Assembly: GCF_001612745.1 (NCBI RefSeq) | Contig: NZ_BDBA01000087.1 | Coordinates: forward strand, 1 to 56,839 | DNA length: 56,839 bases | Direction: 5' to 3' | Source: Nocardia amamiensis NBRC 102102 | Lineage (GTDB): Bacteria > Actinomycetota > Actinomycetes > Mycobacteriales > Mycobacteriaceae | Translations under genes and position numbers: made by a program | Part shown: piece by piece, positions 1 through 8,017 of the stretch | Position numbering within the stretch: the first letter of the stretch is position 1 | Layout: the number at the start of each line of letters is the position of its first letter | The notes under the pieces: model-generated | What the model saw: the letters and a program-made list of their open reading frames with translations, nothing else | Databases searched by the model: none | What the model was told of the DNA's origin: nothing

Positions 1-2452
1 CGGGTCGCGGCGGCGTGCCGCCCACTTCCCAGCGCACGTCGTAGTCGCGCCCGAGCACCGCGCGCACCGCCGACCGGACCGCCTCCAGATTCCGCGGATC
101 GGACAACCGCTGCGCCAGCGGGGCGTGCTGATGCGCGAACACGATGACGTCGCCCTCGACCCGAGCGACCGACGCACCAGCGAGCATCGCTTGCACGGCC
201 GCGCCGAACTCCCGCACCTTGGCCCGGATGTCCGCCCAGGCGGCTTCCACCTCACGCAGCAGCTCACCTGGGGCGGCCGGCGGCGGTTGCGCGGCTGCTT
301 GCGGTGCCGGGCTCACCGGCGATGGTTCGGCCTGCGCGGCATGAGACTCCCGCGCATCAACCCGGTCGTCGCCGCGACCGCGTGACGCGCCAGTCCCTTC
401 GCCGACACCGGCACGCCGTGCATCGGTTGGATCGACAGCTCCTGAATCTTGCCCAGCCGCCGGATCGACCGTCTCGGCGCCGCGTGCGAAATCCAGGTCA
501 GCAGGCACGAAACCAGGCGAACCAGTCAGGTCGTCACGGGAAATCTCCCGTGCGGCAGCGGGTCCCGCACCGGGCGAAGCGGGTTGGACGTTCCCCGTCG
601 CGCCGTGCGCAGGCGCGCCATGCCCTGATCCGGGCCTGCCGCCGGACATGGAATCGGTCGGATCTCCTGCCGTCTCTTCCGGAGCGCCAGGGACACCCGG
701 CGCTGCGGCCGGATTCGACCCGCCCGGGATCGGGAACGCCGACACCTCGTCGGACTCGGCAGGGGGCGCCGGTGCGGCAGCCGACGCGATCCGGTCTGCC
801 GCACCATCCACGCCCCTGATCGACGCCCCGGATTCCGCACGGCCGGACAACCCGTCACCCCGCGAGGGCTCCACCTCACCGGCGGGCGCTGGGCGAGTGG
901 ATGCCGCGTCAGCGGCGCGCGCGTCGCCTCCAGGCGCCGCGGCAGTGGAACGGGCCGCATCGGAAGCCGGGCCCTCCGCCAGTGCGTCACCTGCAACGGG
1001 CGCCGACCGAGTTGCGCCGCCGGCGTCGGCGACCGCACCTCCAGTGGACACGACATCGCCACCGCCGGTTTGCGCCGGGTCACCAGTGGACGACACATCA
1101 CCGGCTGCCCTTGCCTCCCGCGAGCTGGGTGCCGACCCGGTGTCGGAGCGACCACCCCCACGGCTCCCGCGGATCGCAGCCAGCGCCTCCGCCCCTCGGC
1201 GACGCGGCGGTTCGGACGGCGACGCACCCGCCTGCGCGGGCTGGGACGAGGCGGCGGGCGGTGCCGAGGAGGCCGCAGGCGCCGCACCGAAGGAGCCACC
1301 GGCCAACCCCCGCTCCAGCCGTTCCAGTCGCTGTAGCGTGGCGGACTCCGCATCCGACACCGAGGGCAGCAGCATGCGGGCGCAGACCACCTCGAGCAGC
1401 AGTCGCGGCGCCGTGGCGCCGCGCATCTCGCCGAGCCCTTCATGCAGCAGTTCGGCGTAACGGGTCAGGGTGGCCGGGCCGAGGCGCTCGGCTTGATCGC
1501 GCATCCGGTCGAGCACGTCACCGGGGCCGGTGACCAGACCGCGCTCGGTGGCATCGGGCACCGCGCGCAGCAGGATCAGATCGCGGAAACGGTCGAGCAG
1601 GTCGACGGCGAAACGGCGCGGATCGTGGCCCGCCTCCATCACCCGGTCCACCGTGCCGAACAACGCGGATCCGTCGTCGGCGGCCAGTGCCTCGACGGCG
1701 TCATCGATCAGCGCCACATCGGTGACGCCGAGCAGTGCGACCGCCCTGGCGTACGTGACCCCCTCGGGGCCCGCGCCGGCGAGCAGTTGGTCGAGGACGC
1801 TCAGGCTGTCGCGCGGGGAGCCGCCACCCGCGCGAATCACCAAGGGGTACACCGCTTCGTCGACCGGCACCTGCTCCTGCTCGCAGATCCGGCCGAGCAG
1901 GCCGCGCATTGTGGCGGGCGGCAGCAGGCGGAACGGATAGTGGTGCGTGCGCGAGCGGATGGTCGGCAGCACCTTGTCCGGCTCGGTGGTCGCGAAGATG
2001 AAGATCAGATGGGCAGGCGGTTCCTCGACAATCTTCAGCAGCGCGTTGAAACCCGCGGTGGTGACCATGTGCGCCTCGTCGACGATGAACACCCGGTACC
2101 TGGACTCGGCGGGCGCGTAGAAGGCGCGATCACGCAGCTCACGGGTGTCGTCGACGCCGCCGTGGCTCGCCGCGTCGAGTTCGATCACGTCCAGGTTGCC
2201 CGGACCGCCCGGGCCCAGCGCCACACACGACGGACACGCACCGCACGGCGTCGAGGTGGGGCCCTGTACGCAGTTCAGCGATCTGGCGAGAATGCGGGCC
2301 GAGGAGGTCTTGCCGCAGCCGCGTGGACCGGAGAACAGGTAGGCATGACTGATCCGCCCGGTGTCGAGCGCGGTACTCAGCGGGTCGGTGACGTGCTCCT
2401 GACCCACCACCTCAGCGAACGTTGCCGGTCGGTACTTCCGGTACAGAGCCAC
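1..2452 (-). CDS. dnaX: DNA polymerase III subunit gamma/tau (C-terminus cut by window edge)
   Basis: Clamp-loader ATPase of the replicative polymerase. About 817 codons are visible and the frame is still open at the left edge. The protein opens MALYRKYRPATFAEVVGQEH, the classical DnaX start, from a GTG. A Walker A GPRGCGKTSS lies at about residues 42-51. The zinc module is formed by Cys61, 70, 73 and 76, followed by a VDEAH Walker B and the sensor stretch TTEPDKVLPTIRSR. After about residue 365 there is a very long Ala/Pro/Gly/Ser-rich linker of some 330 residues, then a short conserved tail, as in actinobacterial tau. No frameshift site for a separate gamma product was identified. In M. tuberculosis the neighbour of dnaX is the Rv3722c aminotransferase; here that gene lies about 12.5 kb away. 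Confidence 0.96.
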   Translation of the reverse strand, partial: MALYRKYRPATFAEVVGQEHVTDPLSTALDTGRISHAYLFSGPRGCGKTSSARILARSLNCVQGPTSTPCGACPSCVALGPGGPGNLDVIELDAASHGGVDDTRELRDRAFYAPAESRYRVFIVDEAHMVTTAGFNALLKIVEEPPAHLIFIFATTEPDKVLPTIRSRTHHYPFRLLPPATMRGLLGRICEQEQVPVDEAVYPLVIRAGGGSPRDSLSVLDQLLAGAGPEGVTYARAVALLGVTDVALIDDAVEALAADDGSALFGTVDRVMEAGHDPRRFAVDLLDRFRDLILLRAVPDATERGLVTGPGDVLDRMRDQAERLGPATLTRYAELLHEGLGEMRGATAPRLLLEVVCARMLLPSVSDAESATLQRLERLERGLAGGSFGAAPAASSAPPAASSQPAQAGASPSEPPRRRGAEALAAIRGSRGGGRSDTGSAPSSREARAAGDVSSTGDPAQTGGGDVVSTGGAVADAGGATRSAPVAGDALAEGPASDAARSTAAAPGGDARAADAASTRPAPAGEVEPSRGDGLSGRAESGASIRGVDGAADRIASAAAPAPPAESDEVSAFPIPGGSNPAAAPGVPGAPEETAGDPTDSMSGGRPGSGHGAPAHGATGNVQPASPGAGPAAAREISRDDLTGSPGFVPADLDFARGAETVDPAAGQDSGAVDPTDARRAGVGEGTGASRGRGDDRVDARESHAAQAEPSPVSPAPQAAAQPPPAAPGELLREVEAAWADIRAKVREFGAAVQAMLAGASVARVEGDVIVFAHQHAPLAQRLSDPRNLEAVRSAVRAVLGRDYDVRWEVGGTPPRP

Positions 2453-2891
2453 GGCCAGAGGTTACCGGCGCCCACCGACAAACGACATGCCCGCCCGGTA
2501 CGACGGATTCCAGGCCGTAGATGTGATCTATGTCACAACATGCCACGCGCCTTCTTCGGCAACCAACTACTCCCCACTAGATGGCAATGATCTAGCAATC
2601 GCATATGCGGCATGGGGCAATACGGAAGTCGGTCGCCAGATCACCCCTCCTGACCACGAAAATATGGACGCACACCCCGATTGACGCCGACTTTCCGGAG
2701 ATAACGAATCCGTCACCATGAGTGACACGATGCAATCCGCTGGCTAACGTGGCTGTCGGCAACTTCGGTAGCCAAACCTTCATCAGGTTGGTGACCCCGG
2801 CCGGTCCCTCATCCCGACCGGGGCACAACCAAAGCTCGGCCCACGGGTGACCAGCGCCAATTCCCACACTTCCACCGGAGGAACTTCCACC
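2453..2891. other. intergenic region between dnaX and a divergent hypothetical gene
   Basis: This stretch of about 440 bp has no convincing gene. It is lower in GC than its surroundings and carries the divergent promoters for dnaX and the hypothetical gene to the right. The clearest element is the Crp-type palindrome at 2522-2537. Short open frames here lack ribosome sites and recognisable protein sequence. Confidence 0.7.
2522..2537. promoter_or_regulatory. Crp/GlxR-type palindrome
   Basis: The sequence is TGTGA-TCTATG-TCACA, an exact match to the TGTGA-N6-TCACA consensus of Crp-family regulators (E. coli CRP, M. tuberculosis Rv3676, corynebacterial GlxR). It lies 70 bp upstream of the dnaX start and about 355 bp upstream of the opposite gene, so dnaX is the more likely target. 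The match is seen directly; that it is bound is inferred. Confidence 0.6.
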
Positions 2892-3713
2892 GTGCCGTCG
2901 TGTGACGACATCGCCACAGCCTGGCTGTCCAGCACCGATTTCGCCGGCGACCACTCCGCCGTAGCTCTGTTGAGTCGCGCGATCAGCCCGCAGGATTTCG
3001 CGATCAAGCGTGATTCACTGCCGGTGACCGCTGCGGCCGATCCGGCCACTTCCGCCGCCATCCTGGAACTCCTCGAACGCGGCCAGGTCCCCACCATGGC
3101 CGCGATCCGCACCCTGACGGCGCAGAACGAGATGCGCCGCGAGGCCGAACGCATCGAACGCCTCGGCCGTCGCGCGCAACGCAGCATCGACGACTTCGGC
3201 AGGGCGCTCGCCAAACTCGCCGACGCGCACTGGACCACGTACGGATACGGACCCACCCGCCGCGACGTGCTGTGCAGCGAGCAGATCATGACGCTGATCC
3301 GCACTCGCGTCGGCGATATCGCACCATCGGCGGTCAAGCATCTGTGGCTGATCGAACGGGCACAGCGCGCCGGCTGGATCGCCTCCAACGCCAACCCGCG
3401 ATCCCTCTGTGCCGCACGGCGTTTCTACGCCGCCCAGTACGGCAATCGGGTATCGCTGCGCCCGGTGAACACAATCGGCACCGCCATCGCGACCTACCTC
3501 GCCGACTATCTGGCCGAGCACGGCCGCCCACCGCGGTGGTCGGTGGTCGCACAGGAACTGCGGGACGACCGCGGCCGCCGGATCTTCCACAACACCGCCG
3601 ATGCCCGTGCGCAGCAGCTCTGGCTGACCACGGCGGAATGGGTCGCCATGCGCGACGATCTGCCCGTGCCCGGACGCCGGGGCCTGCGGGCGATCCGCAA
3701 GTCCCGCGGCTGA
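2892..3713 (+). CDS. hypothetical protein, helical, actinobacterial
   Basis: About 273 residues, and I do not recognise the family. The start chosen is the GTG at 2892, because GGAGGA at 2877-2882 precedes it by 9 bases; an in-frame GTG at 2847 has no such site. The protein is Ala/Arg-rich and predicted mostly helical, with an N-terminal acidic stretch (CDDIATAWLSS), a central Arg/Glu-rich helix (about 75-105) and a basic C-terminus (RRGLRAIRKSRG). There is no signal peptide or membrane segment. The central part loosely recalls helix-turn-helix segments of replication- or DNA-associated proteins, but no motif decides it. It is transcribed away from dnaX and toward the MMPL operon. Confidence 0.75.
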   Translation: MPSCDDIATAWLSSTDFAGDHSAVALLSRAISPQDFAIKRDSLPVTAAADPATSAAILELLERGQVPTMAAIRTLTAQNEMRREAERIERLGRRAQRSIDDFGRALAKLADAHWTTYGYGPTRRDVLCSEQIMTLIRTRVGDIAPSAVKHLWLIERAQRAGWIASNANPRSLCAARRFYAAQYGNRVSLRPVNTIGTAIATYLADYLAEHGRPPRWSVVAQELRDDRGRRIFHNTADARAQQLWLTTAEWVAMRDDLPVPGRRGLRAIRKSRG

Positions 3714-3746
3714 CCTCCGGCTCGTCCAGCGGCCTCGACAATGCTT

Positions 3747-3777
3747 GGTTAGCGGCGTTACCCTAACGCCGTTAACC
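3747..3777. promoter_or_regulatory. 31-bp near-perfect palindrome, probable TetR operator
   Basis: Two 14-bp arms, GGTTAGCGGCGTTA and TAACGCCGTTAACC, flank CCC and match at 13 of 14 positions. The palindrome ends 4 bp before the ribosome site (GAGGAG from 3781) of the MMPL gene at 3795. A repressor bound here would block that promoter. The TetR gene is the last gene of the same operon, which fits autorepression. Confidence 0.8.
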
Positions 3778-3794
3778 TACGAGGAGAAGCCGCG

Positions 3795-6041
3795 ATGCTG
3801 ACCCGGATAGCCCGATTCACCACCCGCTCCCCGCGCGTCGTGCTCGCGACCGCGTTCGCCCTCGCCGTGCTGTTCGGCGTCTTCGGTGCGACCGCGGCCA
3901 CCCATTTGAAGTCCGGCGGCTTCACCTCCGACGACGCCGAATCCGCCCGGGTCACCCAGCTCATCGCCGACAATTTCGGCGGCGCCGCACCCAACTTCGT
4001 GCTGCTGGTCAGCTCGGACGCGGGCGCCGACGATCCGGCCACCAAAGCGACGGGCATCGGACTGGTCGATGCGCTGAAAGCCCGCTCCGGGGTGCAGGGC
4101 GTCCAGTCGTACTGGACCGCACCGCCGTCCCTGGCGAGCGCCCTGCGGAGCACCGACGGCAAGAGCGCCTTGGTCATCGCCTACCTCGATGGCGATGAAT
4201 CCCAGATGCAGCAGACCGCGGGCGAGTTGGAGCAACAGCTCGCCCGGGACACCGGCAGCGTCACCGTGCGCCAGGGCGGCATCGCCTCGATTTATCACGA
4301 CGTGACCGAGCAGACCACCCGGGACCTCGCCTTGGCCGAGGGCGTCGCGATCCCGCTGTCGATGATCGTGCTGATCCTGGTGTTCGGCAGCCTGGTCGCC
4401 GCCGCTCTTCCGCTGGCCATCGGCGTGTTCGCCATCCTCGCCACACTGGCGATCCTGCGGCTGTTCACGCTGTTCACCGACGTCTCGATCTACGCGCTCA
4501 ACATGACGACGGCAATGGGCCTCGCGCTGGCCATCGACGCCAGCCTGTTCATCGTCAGCCGCTTCCGGGAGGAGCTCGGCAACGGCCTCGACACGACCGC
4601 GGCCACCATCCGGTCCGTGCAGACCGCCGGACGAACCGTGCTGTTCTCCGCGCTGACCGTGGCGCTGTCGATGGCCGTGCTGAGCGTGTTCGACCTGTAC
4701 TTCCTGAAGTCCTTCGCATACGCGGGTGTCGCGGTCGTCGTCGCGGCGGCGGCCGCCTCGATCGTGGTTCTGCCCGCCGCGCTGGTGTTGCTCGGCCCTC
4801 GGGTGAATTCCCTCGATCTGCGGGTTCCGCTGCGGCGCCTGTTCCGCCGCGGCGCGCCCGAGTCCGGCCCGCGGGCGCCGGAGGACACCGGCTGGTATCG
4901 CATGGTCAGCTGGGTGATGCGGCACGCGGCGCCGGTCGCGATCGTCATCATCGCGGTGCTGCTGGCGCTCGGCGCTCCGTTCCTCTCGGTCATGTTCGGT
5001 TATCCCGACGACCGGGTGCTGCCGACCAGCGCCTCCAGCCGTCAGGTCGGCGACGCACTGCGCACCCAGTTCCCGCAGGCCGACCCGGTTGCCAATACCA
5101 CGATCGTGCTGGACGGATACCGCGGCGACACCGCCGCGATCGGCACCTATGCCGCCGAGCTGTCTCGGGTCGACGGCGTACCGGCGGTGCTGTCCAGTGC
5201 CGGGATCTACGTGTCCGGGGCCCGCCTTGCCGCGCCGCCACCCGGCATGGCCAACGACACCGGGACATATCTGAGTATCGCGACCAAGCTCGATCCTTTC
5301 TCGCCGGCCGGTGACCAGCAGCTGCAAGAGATCCGGGCGATCCCCGCACCGGGCCCCGCGCTCTACGGCGGCGCGGCCGCGGCCAACGCCGACTCGCTGC
5401 ACGCACTGGCCGCCCGGCTGCCGCTCGCCCTCGCGCTGATCGCGCTGACCACGTTCATCGTGCTGTTCCTGTTCACCGGCAGCGTGGTGCTGCCGATCAA
5501 AGCCCTTGTGCTGAACACTCTTTCGCTGGCCGCGGCATTCGGCGCGATGGTGTGGGTCTTCCAGGAGGGCCACCTGTCCTGGCTGCTCGGCTTCACCCCG
5601 GTCGGCTATCTTGTGCCGACCATGCCGATCCTGATGTTCTGCCTGGCCTTCGGCCTCTCGATGGACTACGAGGTGTTCCTGCTGTCGCGGGTGCGCGAGG
5701 AATGGCTGGCCACGCACGACAACACGCGCGCGGTCGCCATCGGCGTGGCCCGCACCGGCCGGATCTTCACCGCGGCCGCCGTGCTGATGGCGATCGTGCT
5801 CGGCGCCCTGGTGACCTCCAAGGTGTCGTTCATGCAATTGCTCGGCCTCGGCCTCACGCTCACCGTGCTCGCCGACGCCACGATCATCCGCGGCCTGCTC
5901 GCGCCCGCACTCATGCGGCTGCTCGGCAAGGCGAACTGGTGGGCGCCCGAACCTTTGGCGCGCCTGCACGCCAAGATCGGGCTGACCGAAGGCGAGGAGA
6001 CCACCTCGTCCCGCACGCTGGAAACCGCGGGACGGACATGA
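3795..6041 (+). CDS. MMPL/RND-family membrane transporter
   Basis: This 748-residue inner-membrane transporter uses the proton gradient to move a lipid or drug-like substrate. The start ATG follows GAGGAG at a normal distance. The MMPL layout is present twice: one membrane helix (about 14-35), a periplasmic domain, and a five-helix bundle, then the same again from about residue 375. The proton-relay position of the second half is intact (Asp624-Tyr625, MDYEVFLLSR). In the first half the matching site is Asp248-Ala (AIDASLFIVSRF), so the usual Tyr is missing. It overlaps the TetR gene by ATGA and is preceded by the palindrome at 3747-3777, so it is probably repressed by that TetR and induced by its ligand. 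Confidence 0.93.
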   Translation: MLTRIARFTTRSPRVVLATAFALAVLFGVFGATAATHLKSGGFTSDDAESARVTQLIADNFGGAAPNFVLLVSSDAGADDPATKATGIGLVDALKARSGVQGVQSYWTAPPSLASALRSTDGKSALVIAYLDGDESQMQQTAGELEQQLARDTGSVTVRQGGIASIYHDVTEQTTRDLALAEGVAIPLSMIVLILVFGSLVAAALPLAIGVFAILATLAILRLFTLFTDVSIYALNMTTAMGLALAIDASLFIVSRFREELGNGLDTTAATIRSVQTAGRTVLFSALTVALSMAVLSVFDLYFLKSFAYAGVAVVVAAAAASIVVLPAALVLLGPRVNSLDLRVPLRRLFRRGAPESGPRAPEDTGWYRMVSWVMRHAAPVAIVIIAVLLALGAPFLSVMFGYPDDRVLPTSASSRQVGDALRTQFPQADPVANTTIVLDGYRGDTAAIGTYAAELSRVDGVPAVLSSAGIYVSGARLAAPPPGMANDTGTYLSIATKLDPFSPAGDQQLQEIRAIPAPGPALYGGAAAANADSLHALAARLPLALALIALTTFIVLFLFTGSVVLPIKALVLNTLSLAAAFGAMVWVFQEGHLSWLLGFTPVGYLVPTMPILMFCLAFGLSMDYEVFLLSRVREEWLATHDNTRAVAIGVARTGRIFTAAAVLMAIVLGALVTSKVSFMQLLGLGLTLTVLADATIIRGLLAPALMRLLGKANWWAPEPLARLHAKIGLTEGEETTSSRTLETAGRT

Positions 6042-6727
6042 TCGGTGGCCGACGTCCGCGATCGCCGCGCGGTTCCGGAGCCCAGCTGCGCGAGGAGATC
6101 CTGCGCGCCACCGCCGAACTGCTCGCCAGAACCGGCCATGCCGACGCTGTCTCGATCCGGGCGGTGAGCAAGCTGGTCGGGGTGAGCGCGCCGTCCATCT
6201 ATCGGCACTTCGCGGACAAAGACGAGCTGATCGAGGCCGTCGTGGCCCAGGTCTTCGAGGACCTGGCCGAGGCGATGCGGGCGGCCACCGATCCGGCCAC
6301 CTCACCGGTGACCCAGCTGCGCGACCAAGGCATGGCCTACGTCCGTTTCGCCCTCGCCCATCCGGAGCAGTACCGGCTGGCGACCGCGCCCACCGAGACC
6401 TCGGGCGCGGTGGACCAAGTCCTCACCAGCGGAGCGTTCCAGCATTTCGCGGCCACCGTAGGCAAGTGCATGGACGACGGAACGATGGCGACCCGCGACC
6501 CGCTGCCCGTCGTGCTCGAGCTCTGGTCGGTTGCCCACGGCATCGCCTCGCTACTGATCGCCAAGCCTTTCCTGCCCTGGGGCGACGCGGAAGCGGTCGC
6601 CTCGCGCGTGATGAGTGCCGCGTGCATCGGCTACAGCGTGTTCGACCTGGTCGGCGCGGATCCACCCACACCGGACGCGGTCACCGCCTGGGTGCAGCAC
6701 CTTCGCCAGGATCCGATCCCGGACTGA
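6038..6727 (+). CDS. TetR/AcrR-family transcriptional repressor
   Basis: 229 residues. The ATG overlaps the MMPL stop codon (ATGA), so translation is coupled. The N-terminal helix-turn-helix (about residues 18-65) includes VSIRAVSKLVGVSAPSIYRH, followed by FADKDELIEAV, the standard TetR DNA-binding domain. The C-terminal ligand domain contains an LWSVAHGIASL helix, typical of the WHG-type C-terminal domain. It probably represses its own operon through the palindrome at 3747-3777. The ligand is unknown. Confidence 0.93.
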   Translation: MIGGRRPRSPRGSGAQLREEILRATAELLARTGHADAVSIRAVSKLVGVSAPSIYRHFADKDELIEAVVAQVFEDLAEAMRAATDPATSPVTQLRDQGMAYVRFALAHPEQYRLATAPTETSGAVDQVLTSGAFQHFAATVGKCMDDGTMATRDPLPVVLELWSVAHGIASLLIAKPFLPWGDAEAVASRVMSAACIGYSVFDLVGADPPTPDAVTAWVQHLRQDPIPD

Positions 6728-6793
6728 CCGAACCTGCCGCGTTCCAGCCCGCGCGCAGATGTTCGGGGCGGTACGCCGTTGGATCGGCGGAAA

Positions 6794-7942
6794 TCAGCTC
6801 ACCGAGTTCGCCGACGCGGTGAACGTATTGCACTGTGCCGCACGGTTCTTGTCCAGCCCCGTCTCGAACCACTGCCCGCCGTTCTCGGACGAACCGTGGT
6901 CGCGCATGTCGCCCGCCTGGTCGCCACGGCCGTAGGCATCCCTGCGCGCGAGGGTGAGCTGCGAATCGGTCAGCGAGCCGCCCTCTGACGAGGACGAGAT
7001 GTACATGCCGTCGAAGCAGTTGGCCTGCAGCTCGACTCGGCGCGACAATTCCAGCCCCTTGGCGCTGCGGGGGCCCACGTCGGCGCGCTCGCTGTTCGCC
7101 CGGCGCAGGATGCCCGACATCGCCTGTATGTGATGTCCATACTCGTGTGCGAAGACCGACAGATAGACCACCCAGTTGTCCTTGAAGTAGTCGGTCTGCA
7201 GCTGGCTGATCGGCATGTAGATGGTCTTGTTCGCCGGGCAGTAGAACGCGGCGAAATTGCTCGTCGAGCCGGTGCACGGCGTGGTGATGCCGGACGTGGT
7301 GGCGCTGACGTTCAGCGTGGGTGGCTGGAACGGCAGATTCGCCTTGCGCAGCACCGGCTTCCACGCCGCCTCCAGGCACGACGCGGCGCTTTCGAAGAAC
7401 TTGCGCGCCGCGTCCACCTGGGTGCCCCACGGGGAGTAGTCGCACCGCGCCGGGAGCAGCGTCGCGTTGGGGTCGGTCAGCAGCGGGTTGGCGCCGGTCT
7501 CCGAGGGTCCGGTCGAGCCGTCCGCCTGGGGGTCGAAGGTGAAGCTGGGCTGCGGGCCCGACGCGTCGCTGTCGCCACGTCCGACGGAGATCGCGTTGCG
7601 CACCAGTCCGCCCGCGACCAGGAACACGATCACGACCAGCAGCACCACCCAGCCGCCGCCACCGCGTTTGCGCGGCGGCGGATACGGCGGACGTCCAGGC
7701 GGACCATAGGGCAACGGCGGCGGAACTTGTGGGCGATGACCCGGCGCACCATACCCGGGCGGCGGGCCATACCCGGGCGGCGGGCCATATCCAGGAGCCG
7801 GGGCATATCCCGGCGGAGCGCCGTAGGCAGGAGGCGGGCCATAACCCGGCTGCGAGCCCACGGGCGCACCATAGCCGGGCCGCGGCGGAACCGGGCGCCC
7901 GCCATGCGGGACCGGCCCGTGTCCGTACGGTGGTTGTGTCAC
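6794..7942 (-). CDS. putative neutral zinc metallopeptidase, membrane-anchored
   Basis: 382 residues of the KPN_02809/YpfJ zinc-peptidase family (Pfam Zn_peptidase). A Pro/Gly/Tyr-rich N-terminal tail with repeated PGYGPP units covers residues 1-90. One membrane helix (VVLLVVIVFLVAGGLV, about 97-113) follows, so the catalytic domain is expected outside the membrane. The zinc motif HEYGH lies at residues 266-270, and the third-ligand region is ELQANCFDGMY (the family usually has ELQADCFAG). It converges with the TetR gene and is divergent from the DUF2207 gene with only 75 bp between them. Substrates of this family are not established. Confidence 0.9.
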   Translation of the reverse strand: MTQPPYGHGPVPHGGRPVPPRPGYGAPVGSQPGYGPPPAYGAPPGYAPAPGYGPPPGYGPPPGYGAPGHRPQVPPPLPYGPPGRPPYPPPRKRGGGGWVVLLVVIVFLVAGGLVRNAISVGRGDSDASGPQPSFTFDPQADGSTGPSETGANPLLTDPNATLLPARCDYSPWGTQVDAARKFFESAASCLEAAWKPVLRKANLPFQPPTLNVSATTSGITTPCTGSTSNFAAFYCPANKTIYMPISQLQTDYFKDNWVVYLSVFAHEYGHHIQAMSGILRRANSERADVGPRSAKGLELSRRVELQANCFDGMYISSSSEGGSLTDSQLTLARRDAYGRGDQAGDMRDHGSSENGGQWFETGLDKNRAAQCNTFTASANSVS

Positions 7943-8017
7943 GCCCCCGAACCCCTCGTCTCAGTGTTAGCCGACAGCCGCTGACGCAGAATAGCAAGCT
8001 GTCTAGAGTAGGCAGCC

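Noticed and set aside
2487..2684. Small open frame between dnaX and the hypothetical gene
   Set aside because: No ribosome site, no recognisable protein sequence, and it overlaps the divergent promoter region.
3777..6305. Very long open frame (842 codons) opposite the MMPL gene
   Set aside because: Composition is Arg/Gly/His/Gln-rich with no domain; it is the antisense shadow of a high-GC membrane-protein gene.
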